Below, piece after piece: positions 1-7,619 of a stretch of DNA of 37,719 nucleotides; position 1 is the stretch's first letter, and each line of letters starts with the position of its first letter. The notes under the pieces are model-generated. The model ran no database searches and was not told the DNA's origin. It saw nothing but the letters and a program-made list of their open reading frames with translations. The DNA comes from an uncultured Burkholderiales bacterium. Lineage in GTDB: Bacteria; Pseudomonadota; Gammaproteobacteria; Burkholderiales; Burkholderiaceae_C. A program made the translations under genes and the position numbers. The stretch covers positions 1-37,719 of the forward strand of contig CAIVGK010000297.1 in NCBI GenBank assembly GCA_903905475.1, written 5' to 3'.

Positions 1-112
1 CAAGTGTTTTCCCGGACGCTCCCGCCGGAGCACCGTTGGATTGACACATGACAAGGGCGCGTTGCCTCTGGGGGCGCTCAATCGCGTCGTTTGGCCCCTC
101 AAGGAGATCTCG

Positions 113-262
113 ATGCACGCACTCAAAGACCTTTTCACTTCCGACGTCGGACTCATGAGCCTGGCGGTCATCGCCGTCGGGCTGGGGATCGGGGTCTACC
201 TGATCCTCTACGCGCTCAAGCACATGCGCGAGGAGGAGGCCGCCGCCAGGCGCCGGTCATGA
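113..262 (+). CDS. DUF3149 small membrane protein
   Basis: A 49-residue protein with one hydrophobic helix (about residues 12-33) followed by a charged tail rich in Glu and Arg. The N-terminus (MHALKDLF, then DVGLMSLAV) is characteristic of DUF3149, a family of very small single-pass inner-membrane proteins of unknown function in betaproteobacteria. The reading frame is open from base 41, but the ATG at 113 is preferred because AAGGAG lies at 101-106 and the family starts here. The stop overlaps the 3' end of the convergent decayed ParE gene. The family assignment rests on the recognisable N-terminus; no function can be given. Confidence 0.75.
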   Translation: MHALKDLFTSDVGLMSLAVIAVGLGIGVYLILYALKHMREEEAAARRRS

Positions 263-565
263 GCCTGCTGATTCGAGACCGCTACCCCTTGTTTGGAAGG
301 CGCCGCGACGTATGAAAACCCGCAGCACTTCGACCGCGCCACCACGCACCCTGTAGGGCACCCGGTACCTCGTCTTCACGACGATCGATTCGCGTGTGCC
401 GGGCACTCGGCCAGGGCGACCAAGCCCCGGCTGGTCCGCCGGCATTACCACTGCTGACAGCACCCGCTCGAGCACCACACGCGCAGCGCTGGCATCGTCG
501 TGTGCAATGTCGGTGGCTTCGTCGTTGAGGTTTTGCAGCGCTGTGCGCAGCCACTTAACCTGCAT
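257..565 (-). pseudogene. Decayed ParE/RelE-family toxin, copy 1
   Basis: This is a 102-residue frame closely similar to the intact ParE-type toxin at 4665-4949. Compared with that copy, one base is missing in the A-run near 317, so the canonical C-terminus (VLRVFHTSRRLP) becomes VLRVFIRRGAF plus an unrelated tail. The cognate antitoxin gene is absent apart from its last codons (555-584). ParE toxins act on DNA gyrase or cleave translated mRNA and are normally silenced by a linked antitoxin. An orphan copy with a shifted C-terminus is therefore probably inactive. The gene is still open over most of its length, so the pseudogene call is inferred from the comparison. Confidence 0.7.
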
Positions 566-585
566 CGACCTGCCATTTCTTGGTC
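294..585. repeat. Direct repeat, toxin module copy 1 (partner 4677-4968)
   Basis: About 290 bases that closely match 4677-4968 in the same orientation, with scattered substitutions and a one-base deletion near 317. The repeat spans the whole toxin coding region and the last codons of the antitoxin. It shows that one toxin module was duplicated within the window. Confidence 0.85.
555..584 (-). pseudogene. Antitoxin C-terminal remnant
   Basis: The minus strand encodes TKKWQVDAG followed by TAA. This corresponds to the end (AKKWRVNAG, then TAG) of the ribbon-helix-helix antitoxin at 4939-5181. The stop lies just inside the toxin start, exactly as in the intact pair. The rest of the antitoxin is missing to the right of about 585. 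Confidence 0.7.
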
Positions 586-1159
586 AGGGGTGAGCACATC
601 AGGGCGCACGCAGGCCGACTACTTCCCGGCCTGTTGGAGCCACCGCTGAAGTGGAGAAGAAGAAACACGAAGCAAAGGACGCGGCTCCAGCAACTTCCGC
701 AGCCAAGTGATTTGAAGCTTCTGCGATGCAGCGACCCTGGGGAGACTCAGGGGCCTTTTTCTTTGGGAAGGATTCGCCAAGGACACCTGGGTCCGCGCGG
801 GCGCAAGCTGTGTTGAATTTTGCGGGGCAACCCAAGAATGCCGGGAAACGTTTTTCAATAAACTGTGAGTGACTTTAATATTATTATTAAAGTCACCACC
901 ACCCCGCCTCACCAAGGATTAAAAAGTGACCGCCAAAGAAATCGAATAAATCTCAATCCGAGCACGGGAAGATGGGCGGCGTCTGTTTTCCATGGCGAGT
1001 ACCCTGCAGGATATTTGAATGATTGGTGTGGTCATTCTTGGGTTACCGGGCATCATTGGTGGGTTTTCATTGATTTCCAATGGCGGCGCACAGGTGGTCG
1101 GTGGCTAACTTGCTTTGGCGGCGATACGGGTGACATAGCGGTCGCTGTGCCAGCGCTGG
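586..1159. other. Gene-poor stretch with remnant coding tail and hairpins
   Basis: No convincing gene is seen. At about 645-711 the plus strand reads a Lys/Ala/Glu-rich tail (EVEKKKHEAKDAAPATSAAK, then stop) with no recognisable start, which could be the 3' end of a lost gene. It is followed at about 731-765 by a short stem (CCCTG/CAGGG) and a T-rich run, a weak terminator candidate. A perfect AT-rich inverted repeat sits at 869-896. The remainder up to the peptidase gene shows nothing recognisable. Confidence 0.4.
869..896. repeat. Perfect 12-bp inverted repeat, 4-nt loop
   Basis: The left arm GTGACTTTAATA (869-880) is the exact reverse complement of the right arm (885-896), with TTAT between. 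No T-run follows on either strand, so it is not a typical intrinsic terminator. It lies about 260 bases downstream of the peptidase stop codon. It could be a protein-binding dyad or an element end. Confidence 0.6.
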
Positions 1160-2401
1160 CTACTGCGTATCCATGTATTCGATAAACTTCTGTACTTTCA
1201 AGGAGCCCAGGCCGGTCGCGATATCGTAGCCGGGGCCTGCTGGGTATGCTCCATAGCCGGCACTCCCATCCACGACGTCATTGAGGACGGTGGAATTGGT
1301 GGGTCCCCCGTATGTGGACATGAGCCGGTAGAGGCTATCCTGGAGCAACACGCCCTGGCCAGAAATAGAAGTGAGCAGCGGTTTGTTCTTGGCTGTCCTG
1401 GAGGCATTGGCTATGGCGACGACGCCTGTGAAGAACGCCGTCGATACCGAGGTGCCGCCGACCATGAGGTACCCTCCGTTCACTGATGAATAGACCAGGG
1501 CGCCATTCATAACATCAGCATGGAAGGCCACGTCCGGGATGGACCGGTACGCCGTGGTGTTGGCTTCCTGGACGGATGGAATCTTCTGGAACTGGGGCAT
1601 TTCTGCCACGCTGGACATGCCCGCCGCGGCGCTTTCCCATGCGGACTCGGACTGGAGAGTGTTATCCCTGGTCAGTTGCGCTGACGTGCCACCCACGGCG
1701 ATGACGCCCGGATGGGTGGCCGGAAAGTTCGTTACCCCCGTGTCGCCCGATGCCGCGATCCACACCATGCCGGATACCGGTGCAAACGGAGGTCCGTAGT
1801 CCAGGGAGGCACCCTCAGGTGCGCCGAACGGCATCGATACGACATTTACGCCGACGTTTTGTGCGGTTCGGATGGCCGTCCTCATATCCTGCTGACCTTC
1901 GGATTTGGCCTCGATGACGTAAACGATCGCCCCTGGGCTCACGGTGTTTACCATCTGAACCTGGAGGCCAGCCTCCAGCGCCCAGTTGCTGTTAGAAGCA
2001 TTCCCGGCCTGGTTGATGATTTTCAGTGTGATGGGTGTCAAACCAAATTTCTGGGCAAACTTGTTGAGGTCCAACTGCAGATTCGGGTAGTGGTAGGCCA
2101 CGATGATGGCCACTTTGACCCCATAGCCCAGAGGTTTGTTGTTCACCGTCTGTACCAAGTTCAAGCCGTAGGCGGTTTGAAATTGGATGGGGCTCCACCC
2201 ACTGGATGGAGGCGTACTGGCCGAGCTCAGCACATGCTTGGACTGCTGATAGGCAGAGTTCAGCACGTGGCCGTATCGGAAGTCGTCGAGGGCAGGCACA
2301 TGCGGCTCGGCGTCCGAGCCCCCGCACCCGTGCAACCCCGCGACTGCGAGCCAGACAGCCACGCACACACTGCGCCGCACCCAAGTGGTAAGTTCGTTCA
2401 T
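1160..2401 (-). CDS. S53 (sedolisin)-like peptidase, predicted lipoprotein
   Basis: A 413-residue secreted protein. The ATG at 2401 is chosen over the longer frame because AAGGA precedes it and it begins a signal peptide ending in LHGC, with Cys26 the likely lipidated residue. The fold signatures are those of S53 serine-carboxyl peptidases: WALE with Glu143, the oxyanion region ASGD (Asp220), FPATHPGVIAVGGTS, SIPDVAF, and the nucleophile motif GGTS with Ser318. A glycine-rich calcium-site-like segment lies near the C-terminus (GYDIATGLGS). The catalytic Asp expected four residues after the Glu is Gln147, and the Pro after the catalytic Ser region is Ala, so activity is uncertain. No long N-terminal prodomain is present. 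The gene stands alone, flanked by gene-poor DNA. Confidence 0.75.
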   Translation of the reverse strand: MNELTTWVRRSVCVAVWLAVAGLHGCGGSDAEPHVPALDDFRYGHVLNSAYQQSKHVLSSASTPPSSGWSPIQFQTAYGLNLVQTVNNKPLGYGVKVAIIVAYHYPNLQLDLNKFAQKFGLTPITLKIINQAGNASNSNWALEAGLQVQMVNTVSPGAIVYVIEAKSEGQQDMRTAIRTAQNVGVNVVSMPFGAPEGASLDYGPPFAPVSGMVWIAASGDTGVTNFPATHPGVIAVGGTSAQLTRDNTLQSESAWESAAAGMSSVAEMPQFQKIPSVQEANTTAYRSIPDVAFHADVMNGALVYSSVNGGYLMVGGTSVSTAFFTGVVAIANASRTAKNKPLLTSISGQGVLLQDSLYRLMSTYGGPTNSTVLNDVVDGSAGYGAYPAGPGYDIATGLGSLKVQKFIEYMDTQ

Positions 2402-3343
2402 TGTTATCCTTATTGGAACCGAGTCGCTTGAAGTATGGGATTCATAAACCCCTTTCATTGAATAGCCACCTTGATCACCCCGAACCAACTTAGCCATTTA
2501 ACGGTCATTTGTCGTTGATCTCAGCAGATGCGGTGTCAGCAATGAAATCCTCTTCGCCCTGCGATTCGGGGTCTTTGCGAAATCCCAGGTGAGACATCGG
2601 GTTGAATGGGTCGTTGCCCCGGCGTGCGCTGGGCAACGCTCAGGGGCGCGATAACTGGCGTGATATTCGAATGATTGCCTTAATTTTATTTAAATTTAAT
2701 GGGATTTAAAGTGCCAACTTAAAATATATCGCCAATGCCGTTACCCAGCCAATGGTGGCGTTCGGGAGAGCCCCTCCCGGCAGAACTGGAGTCTGATGTG
2801 TACGAGGCTCCTGAACCACCGGCCTCGCGGATCTTTTGCGGTGCGTGGGCACAAGCAGTGCCTGCGACCGGTAAAACGATCGCCAGCCGGCAAGCATCGC
2901 GCGCAGTGGTTCTTGTCGGCGTCCGAGCCACAGACCAGCGAAGCTCGATCTGATTCGCCGAGCGCCGAAATCACTGACGACTCGATGCCACCTTGGTCTG
3001 TGATCTCTGAGAAACCCCCGCCCAGCTTGGTCCAGCCCACTTGGCAAACACGGCCTTTGATCGGCAACCGCAGCCTTGCCGTCAAATCGCCTCAGGGTCT
3101 GTTGTGGGCCGCGCAACTCGATCTCGTCGACGGCAAGGACGAGGGTCGGATGCTCTGGCTTGTGAGCTACACGGCTGCCGCATCACAGCGCCCTCTGAGT
3201 GAAATTCCGACATGAGTTCGAATCTACCGATGGGAAGCTGAGCGTTGAGGGGCGGACTGGGGAAGGTCAGCTTGGACGAGCTCAAAGGCTGCAAAAGATT
3301 CTCAACCCACGGGGCCCGACGACCATCACCGAGCCTGACTTTC
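2402..3343. other. Unassigned stretch between the peptidase and the hairpin repeat
   Basis: No gene can be supported. Bases 2670-2735 are markedly AT-rich (ATTTAAATTTAATGGGATTTAAA) in otherwise GC-rich DNA and could hold the left edge of an insertion. From about 2735 to 3340 there are overlapping open frames on both strands of 70-140 codons. None has a credible start with a ribosome site, a recognisable domain or consistent third-position GC bias. The stretch may be decayed coding DNA. Confidence 0.4.
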
Positions 3344-3566
3344 GCGTTCAAGGACTCGGTGGCTCAGGCAAAGCGTCACCGAAGAAATGAGCGGCCCAGA
3401 CGGGGCGCCCCCAATGCCTTGATCGACGGGGAATTCGGGGAGAGATCGAAAAGCCCAGACCGGGCAACCCCGCGCAGCCCCGCGTGGCGCGGGGCTGGAC
3501 GAAAAAGCCCTTCACGGGGAAGGGCTCGGTCTGACTGGAGGGGGACGCGGTCACCAGTGAACCGGG
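3344..3566. repeat. Hairpin-rich direct repeat, copy A (partner 5494-5709)
   Basis: Roughly 220 bases that resemble 5494-5709 in the same orientation, beginning GCGTTCAAGGACTCGGTGGC and ending in GTCACCAG. It contains a perfect 9-bp GC stem (3476-3484 with 3488-3496) and an intrinsic terminator pointing to the minus strand (3502-3526). It lies just beyond the 3' end of the PfpI-like gene. Confidence 0.75.
3502..3526 (-). terminator. Intrinsic terminator after the PfpI-like gene
   Basis: On the minus strand a 7-bp stem (AGCCCTT/AAGGGCT) is followed by TTTTT. It is 74 bases past the stop of the PfpI-like gene. The same hairpin occurs in the second repeat copy at 5643-5669. Confidence 0.6.
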
Positions 3567-3599
3567 CCGCGGTTTGCACCTGCTTTGCAGTGGCTGCAC

Positions 3600-4307
3600 T
3601 CATCGAAGCTCATGGTCTGCAGCACCGGCGGGCAGGAGTTTGGCCAGCAGCGCCTTGGCAGCAGGCTCGGACGAGGCCGGGTTCTGGCCCGTGATCACAA
3701 GGCCATCGACCACGACATGGGACTGCCAGTCAGCCGCCCTGGAAAACTGGCCGCCATGTTCCTTGAGCATGTCTTCGACCAGGAACGGCACGACCTGGGT
3801 CAGCCCTGCTGCTTCTTCTTCAGTGTTCGTGAAGCCGGTCACGTTCCTGCCCTTGAGCAGCGACTGTCCGCCGGGCGCGCGCGCATGTCGAAGCACACCT
3901 GGCGCGTGGCACACAGCCGCGACCGGTTTACCGGCAACGATCATCGCGTCGATCAGGGCGATCGACGCGGCGTCTTCGGCCAGGTCCCACAAAGGACCGT
4001 GACCACCGGGGTAGAACACGGCGTCGAAGTCGGTCGCCTTCAGCGCAGCCAGCTTCACCGTCGCGGCCAGCGCCGACAGCGCAGCGCTATCGGCCTTGAA
4101 GCGGCGCGTGGCATCGGTCTGCGACGCCGCGTCGTCGCTCTTGGGGTCAAGCGGCGGCTGTCCGCCCAGCGGCGAGGTCAAGGTGAGCTTGGCACCCGCG
4201 TCCTTGAACACGTAGTACGGCGCCGCGAACTCTTCGAGCCAGAAGCCGGTCTTGTGGCCGGTGTTGCCGAGTTGGTCGTGGGAGGTGAGGACCATCAGGA
4301 TGTTCAT
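3600..4307 (-). CDS. DJ-1/PfpI family protein (type 1 glutamine amidotransferase-like)
   Basis: A 235-residue cytosolic protein. It starts MNILMVLTSH and carries the DJ-1/PfpI core: WLEEFAAPYY with the conserved acidic residue, YPGGHGPLWDL, and the nucleophile elbow AVCHAPG with the reactive Cys. The end (GQNPASSEPAAKAL) is typical of the Hsp31-like branch. Members of this branch act as protein chaperones or as glyoxalases or deglycases on methylglyoxal adducts; which role applies here cannot be told. The frame is open upstream to 4427, but the ATG at 4307 matches the family start and has a weak AGGCGA ahead of it. It is monocistronic, ending at the terminator in the hairpin repeat. Confidence 0.85.
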   Translation of the reverse strand: MNILMVLTSHDQLGNTGHKTGFWLEEFAAPYYVFKDAGAKLTLTSPLGGQPPLDPKSDDAASQTDATRRFKADSAALSALAATVKLAALKATDFDAVFYPGGHGPLWDLAEDAASIALIDAMIVAGKPVAAVCHAPGVLRHARAPGGQSLLKGRNVTGFTNTEEEAAGLTQVVPFLVEDMLKEHGGQFSRAADWQSHVVVDGLVITGQNPASSEPAAKALLAKLLPAGAADHELR

Positions 4308-4664
4308 GGGATTTCGCCTGTGTGAGCTGGGGGGGGTGCATTCATCGTGCTTCATGCACGTTTCACGGGACGATGAAGCTCTGCATTTTGATGCGCTTGC
4401 ACAGCAGTCGTGCTGCGCGCACGGCACGATGACACGGCCGGCGAACGCGTTCTGTGCGCTGCCGCACGGCCAAGGGGATCGGGCGAAAGCACCGTCGCTT
4501 CACGTGTGCGCGCTCGGCGCAACCTGGCAATCGCATCGACAGCGCGACGATAGATGTCGCTGCAAGTTGCCTGATGGCCAGCACGGGGGTGTTCCTGGCT
4601 GTCTAACGACTGGTTTATGCAGTGCGCAAGGGGATGTGAGACACCGCCGGCTGCGACACGTGAG
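4308..4664. other. Intergenic stretch, no gene seen
   Basis: This holds the upstream region of the PfpI-like gene and then sequence up to the toxin-antitoxin stop. A minus-strand frame of 73 codons (4363-4584) begins with a short hydrophobic segment but has no family resemblance or ribosome site. I see nothing else. Confidence 0.4.
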
Positions 4665-4949
4665 CTACCAGTTTCCTGGAAGGCGCCGTGATGTATGAAA
4701 GACCCGCAGCACTTCGACCGTGCCCCCACGCACCCTGTAGGGCACCAGGTATCTCGTCTTGGCGACGATCAATTCGCGCGTGCCAGGCACTCGGCCGGGA
4801 CGACCAAGCCCCGGCTGCTCCGCCAGCATCGCCACCGCCGACAGCACTCTCTCGACAACCAGGCATGCAGCGCTGGCGTCGTCCTGCGCAATGTAGGTGG
4901 CTTCGTCGTCGAGGTTTTGGAGCGCCGTGCGCAGCCACCTAACCTGCAT
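4665..4949 (-). CDS. ParE/RelE-family toxin, intact copy
   Basis: A 94-residue toxin of the ParE/RelE superfamily: it starts MQVRWLRTAL, contains RPGRVPGTRELIV and ends in the characteristic VLRVFHTSRRLP. The ATG at 4949 lies inside the last codons of the antitoxin, so the two are translationally coupled, with antitoxin first and toxin second. ParE toxins poison DNA gyrase, whereas RelE-like relatives cleave mRNA; the sequence alone favours the ParE-like C-terminus. A decayed paralogue sits at 257-565. The module is likely autoregulated by the antitoxin. Confidence 0.85.
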   Translation of the reverse strand: MQVRWLRTALQNLDDEATYIAQDDASAACLVVERVLSAVAMLAEQPGLGRPGRVPGTRELIVAKTRYLVPYRVRGGTVEVLRVFHTSRRLPGNW

Positions 4950-4968
4950 TGACGCGCCACTTCTTGGC
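4677..4968. repeat. Direct repeat, toxin module copy 2 (partner 294-585)
   Basis: The intact counterpart of the repeat at 294-585, in the same orientation and about 4.4 kb away. It covers the toxin gene and the last codons of the antitoxin. Recombination between the two copies would delete the peptidase and PfpI-like genes. Confidence 0.85.
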
Positions 4969-5181
4969 CACGGCTTGAACATCGTGCTCGCTGGCGAACT
5001 CGCCTGCTTCAGCCTCGATCAGCGCTGCTTGTATCTCGCCGATTTGCCACTCGTTGGTTTCCACAAATTCACGGATGGCCTCGGACGCCAGGAACGACTT
5101 GCTCCGGTGTGTGGCTTGCGCCAATTGGTCGAGTCGATCTTTAACGTCATCTTCGAGACGCACTGTCATCGTGGTGGACAT
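4939..5181 (-). CDS. Ribbon-helix-helix antitoxin (CopG/ParD-like)
   Basis: An 80-residue protein. The N-terminus MSTTMTVRLEDDVKDRLDQL contains the short beta-strand plus helix of a ribbon-helix-helix DNA-binding domain, with the strand at residues 4-9. This is followed by THRSKSFLASEAIREFV. The C-terminal half (about residues 45-80) is acidic and helical and is expected to wrap the toxin. The frame is open upstream to 5397, but the ATG at 5181 gives the family start. The stop TAG (4939-4941) overlaps the toxin start by 11 bases. RHH antitoxins usually repress their own promoter, and a short palindrome lies upstream at 5205-5212. Confidence 0.87.
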   Translation of the reverse strand: MSTTMTVRLEDDVKDRLDQLAQATHRSKSFLASEAIREFVETNEWQIGEIQAALIEAEAGEFASEHDVQAVAKKWRVNAG

Positions 5182-5204
5182 GGTGTGATGACCTGTAATG
5201 TGAT

Positions 5205-5212
5205 GTGTACAC
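5205..5212. promoter_or_regulatory. Candidate antitoxin operator (GTGTACAC)
   Basis: A perfect 8-bp palindrome 23 bases upstream of the antitoxin start codon. Antitoxins of this class bind short palindromes in their own promoters. The assignment rests only on position and symmetry. Confidence 0.35.
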
Positions 5213-5230
5213 CCTAACACACCAGCCCCA

Positions 5231-5446
5231 GTGAGTGAGCAATTTGATGAGGTTGAAGGTGGGGATGCACCGGTCTTTGTGATCGAGGTGCCGGTGCAAC
5301 TGAAACGCTGCGGGATGGCGGTGCGGTTGGTGGTGAGAACGGCAGGCTCAACGATGGATCCTGAAGTGGACGCGGGTCTGGTGGCGTTGGTCGACAAGGC
5401 GCTGGACTGGGAAGAGCAACGGGTCGTGCTGAAGATGAGCGGTTGA
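5231..5446 (+). pseudogene. Probable C-terminal remnant of a large serine recombinase
   Basis: A 71-codon frame (GTG start, no ribosome site) reading EVPVQLKRCGMAVRLVV, then DPEVDAGLVALVDKALDWEE. This arrangement resembles the C-terminal region of large serine recombinases in the zinc-ribbon group: a strand-rich segment with a basic RCGM-like motif, then Pro-Asp and a helix ending near a Trp. The catalytic and DNA-binding domains are absent and the frame ends abruptly. I read it as the tail of a lost phage or island recombinase. The resemblance is from memory of the family and is not proven. Confidence 0.45.
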
Positions 5447-5493
5447 CGCCGCGTCCCTGACTGCGATCAAGGACTCGCTTCGGCGGGCCTTTT

Positions 5494-5709
5494 GCGTTCA
5501 AGGACTCGGTGGCGCAATCACTGAAGAGGTGAGCGGCCGGATGGGACGGCCCACATGCCTTGATCGATGGGGAATTCAGGGAGCGATCGAAAAGCCCAGA
5601 CGGGGGCCTTGCCCGCAGCCCCGCGTGGCGCCGGCCCAGACGAAAAAAAGCCCTTCACGGGGAAGGGCTCGGTCTGGTTGGAGGTGGAAGCAGTCACCAG
5701 CAAACCGGT
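5494..5709. repeat. Hairpin-rich direct repeat, copy B (partner 3344-3566)
   Basis: The second copy of the hairpin module, in the same orientation as 3344-3566 and with the same order of elements: the GCGTTCAAGGACTCGGTGGC start, the AAAAGCCCAGAC block, the GC hairpin (imperfect here) and the terminator hairpin. No gene on its right needs a minus-strand terminator, so it looks like duplicated non-coding DNA. Confidence 0.7.
5643..5669 (-). terminator. Terminator-like hairpin in repeat copy B
   Basis: The stem AGCCCTT/AAGGGCT is followed on the minus strand by seven Ts. It has the same stem as 3502-3526. No gene obviously reads into it. Confidence 0.5.
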
Positions 5710-6362
5710 CTCGGTGCGGGGCCTGTCAACAGGTAAATTTGCAGGGACTTTGCGCGGTATTCGAGCGCAGGGGCGTGGCTTGGCGCCCTCACCTGCTGAT
5801 GCAGCAACGGGCTACGCGCGGTTGGGTGATTTTCCCGAAACGAGGAACAGGGAAATATCAGGGAATATGCGAGTGGGCCGTGAGGACCGACGGCTTGGCT
5901 CGCGGGACTTATCCAATCCAGTAAACCGTTAGACACGCCATCAACCCTTTTGATCCGCCACGAAATCTGCGGCCGATTTTGGTTCACGGGATCGCCCCAT
6001 CATCCAGCGTTTAACGCCGGACGAAAACTGACCACCCTTCAAGGGCCTCTGGGACGGGAGATTGGCCGGGACTGAGGCAAAGCACAGGGTTTGTTGACCC
6101 AGATCAGCGGCCGGCGGCGTGTTTGGTGGAGGTCAAAACACTCACAATCCCCAGCAATGCGGTGCTGCTGGCAGAGGCCACTTCGTGGTCGTTCCCCCAC
6201 CGCCGCCCTATCGTCAGCGCGCACGAGGTGGCTTCTTTCCTGAAAGCCCCGCCCCATGAAAGGCAACGGCTTGATGAACCGCTCCGACCGCATCGTGTGG
6301 AGCCAGATACAGCGGGCCCTTATCAGGGTAGACCAACCACCACCCCTTCGGTGAATTACTAG
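5710..6362. other. Upstream region of the export locus, no gene seen
   Basis: About 650 bases without a supportable gene. Short frames on both strands (for example 6123-6362 plus and 6039-6293 minus) lack recognisable domains and starts. The stretch may mix decayed insertion-sequence DNA with the promoter of the exporter operon. I find no convincing -35/-10 pair or strong ribosome site ahead of the first exporter gene. Confidence 0.4.
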
Positions 6363-7619
6363 ATGGCACCAGACCTATTTCGAAAATCGGCGCTGGAAAC
6401 TCTTTCCTCGCCCGAGCAGTTAGATCAAACAATGCGCCTGACCCGACCGCGGCGCGGCATCATGCTCGGCGCACTGGCGTTGCTGCTCAGTGTGTTTGTG
6501 GGCTGGAGCATATTCGGCTCCTTGCGCACTGAAATCGCGGGTCAGGGCATCATCATTCGCCCGGGCGGCACCTATGAGATCGTGTCAACGGGCACGGGCG
6601 TGCTATCAGATTTGAAGGAATATCAAGTCGGAGAGAAAATTGTAGCTGGGCAAGTCATAGGCCATATCACGCAGCCGGTACTAGAGGAGAGGATTCAGGC
6701 CGCGACGGACACCCTGCAGCTCGCCCGTCTGGAGCGCACGCAGATCGCCCAGTCGGCAAAGGCGGGAAAAGACGCTCGAGCCACGGTCGCTCAGGCCGAG
6801 ACTGCAAACCAGAAGCAACTCATAAAAGGCAAGCAAGAACTTGTTGACGCATTGCGTAACTTGGAGCCGCTGCGGACAGATTATGTAAAGAAGGGTTACC
6901 TCAGTCAGCAAGCATACTATGAAGGTCACCAGACACTAACCGACGCAGAAAACTCGATCGCCGTGGCGAAGCGAAATATTGAGGATCAGGCCGTCCAACG
7001 GATTGAATATGATCGACTTACCAACGAGCGCCTACGCAGTGCCGATTCGAAGATCACATTGCTGCAGGACCGTGTCAATGAACTCAATTTCCGGCATGCG
7101 ACTGCCACAGCCCAGACAAGTCTACAGGCAGGTACTGTCGTCGAGATGATGGCCACCCAAGGTAGTAGCGTGCGAGAGGGTCAACCGCTGGTCAGCATAG
7201 AGATCGAAAAAGAAATCCTGCGAGTACAGATCTATCTGCCAGGCGCAGGCAAAGTCGAATCTATAAAGCCCGGCATGTTGGCGCAGGTATCGCCCGTTAC
7301 CTACGGGCGGCAGCGATATGGCTACCTCGTGGGCAAAGTTATCAGTGTCGCCACATACCCGGCGACGTCGCAGGGAATGATGAGAATCCTTCACAACGAG
7401 GCGCTGGTTTCCGAAATGATGAAGGCGGGCGCCCCAGTCGCCGTATCCGTGGAATTGGAAGTTGACCCCACATCCCGCTCCGGTTATCGCTGGTCGTCGC
7501 GCGCTGGCGCGGGCCTTCAGGTCAGAAGCGGCACGCTTGCTACCGCTCGGTTCATCGTTGAGGCCCAAAGACCGTACGCCCTCGTGCTGCCCGCACTCAA
7601 AGAATTGCTCGGTTCCTAG
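6363..7619 (+). CDS. NHLM-type HlyD-family secretion adaptor
   Basis: A 418-residue periplasmic adaptor (membrane fusion protein). It has a cytoplasmic N-terminus, one membrane helix (about residues 33-53, LGALALLLSVFVGWSIFG), a biotinyl-lipoyl-like half-motif (TGVLSDLKEYQVGEKIVAGQ), and a long coiled coil around residues 105-240. A returning lipoyl half and a beta-barrel (GSSVREGQPLVSIE, LPGAGKVESIKPGMLAQVSP) follow. The pattern fits the adaptor of NHLP/NHLM peptide-export systems, linking an ABC exporter to an outer-membrane channel. The stop codon abuts the GTG of the next gene, so the three exporter genes form one operon. No TolC-like gene is in the window. Confidence 0.88.
   Translation: MAPDLFRKSALETLSSPEQLDQTMRLTRPRRGIMLGALALLLSVFVGWSIFGSLRTEIAGQGIIIRPGGTYEIVSTGTGVLSDLKEYQVGEKIVAGQVIGHITQPVLEERIQAATDTLQLARLERTQIAQSAKAGKDARATVAQAETANQKQLIKGKQELVDALRNLEPLRTDYVKKGYLSQQAYYEGHQTLTDAENSIAVAKRNIEDQAVQRIEYDRLTNERLRSADSKITLLQDRVNELNFRHATATAQTSLQAGTVVEMMATQGSSVREGQPLVSIEIEKEILRVQIYLPGAGKVESIKPGMLAQVSPVTYGRQRYGYLVGKVISVATYPATSQGMMRILHNEALVSEMMKAGAPVAVSVELEVDPTSRSGYRWSSRAGAGLQVRSGTLATARFIVEAQRPYALVLPALKELLGS

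Noticed and set aside
1712-2431. A 239-codon plus-strand frame over the peptidase
   Set aside because: Shadow of the S53-like gene; no start signal or domain.
2706-3215. Overlapping frames on both strands and a resemblance to group II intron ends
   Set aside because: The sequence near 2760-2830 does not form the paired domain V hairpin and no reverse transcriptase is present; no frame has a recognisable domain.
4363-4584. A 73-codon minus-strand frame with a short hydrophobic start
   Set aside because: No ribosome site, no family resemblance and Arg-rich composition typical of a random GC-rich frame.
263-6362. A left att copy of the tRNA-Ser 3' end
   Set aside because: I looked for the T-arm/acceptor sequence in the left part and found none; the similar GGAAGGCGCCG at the toxin repeats is too short and differs.
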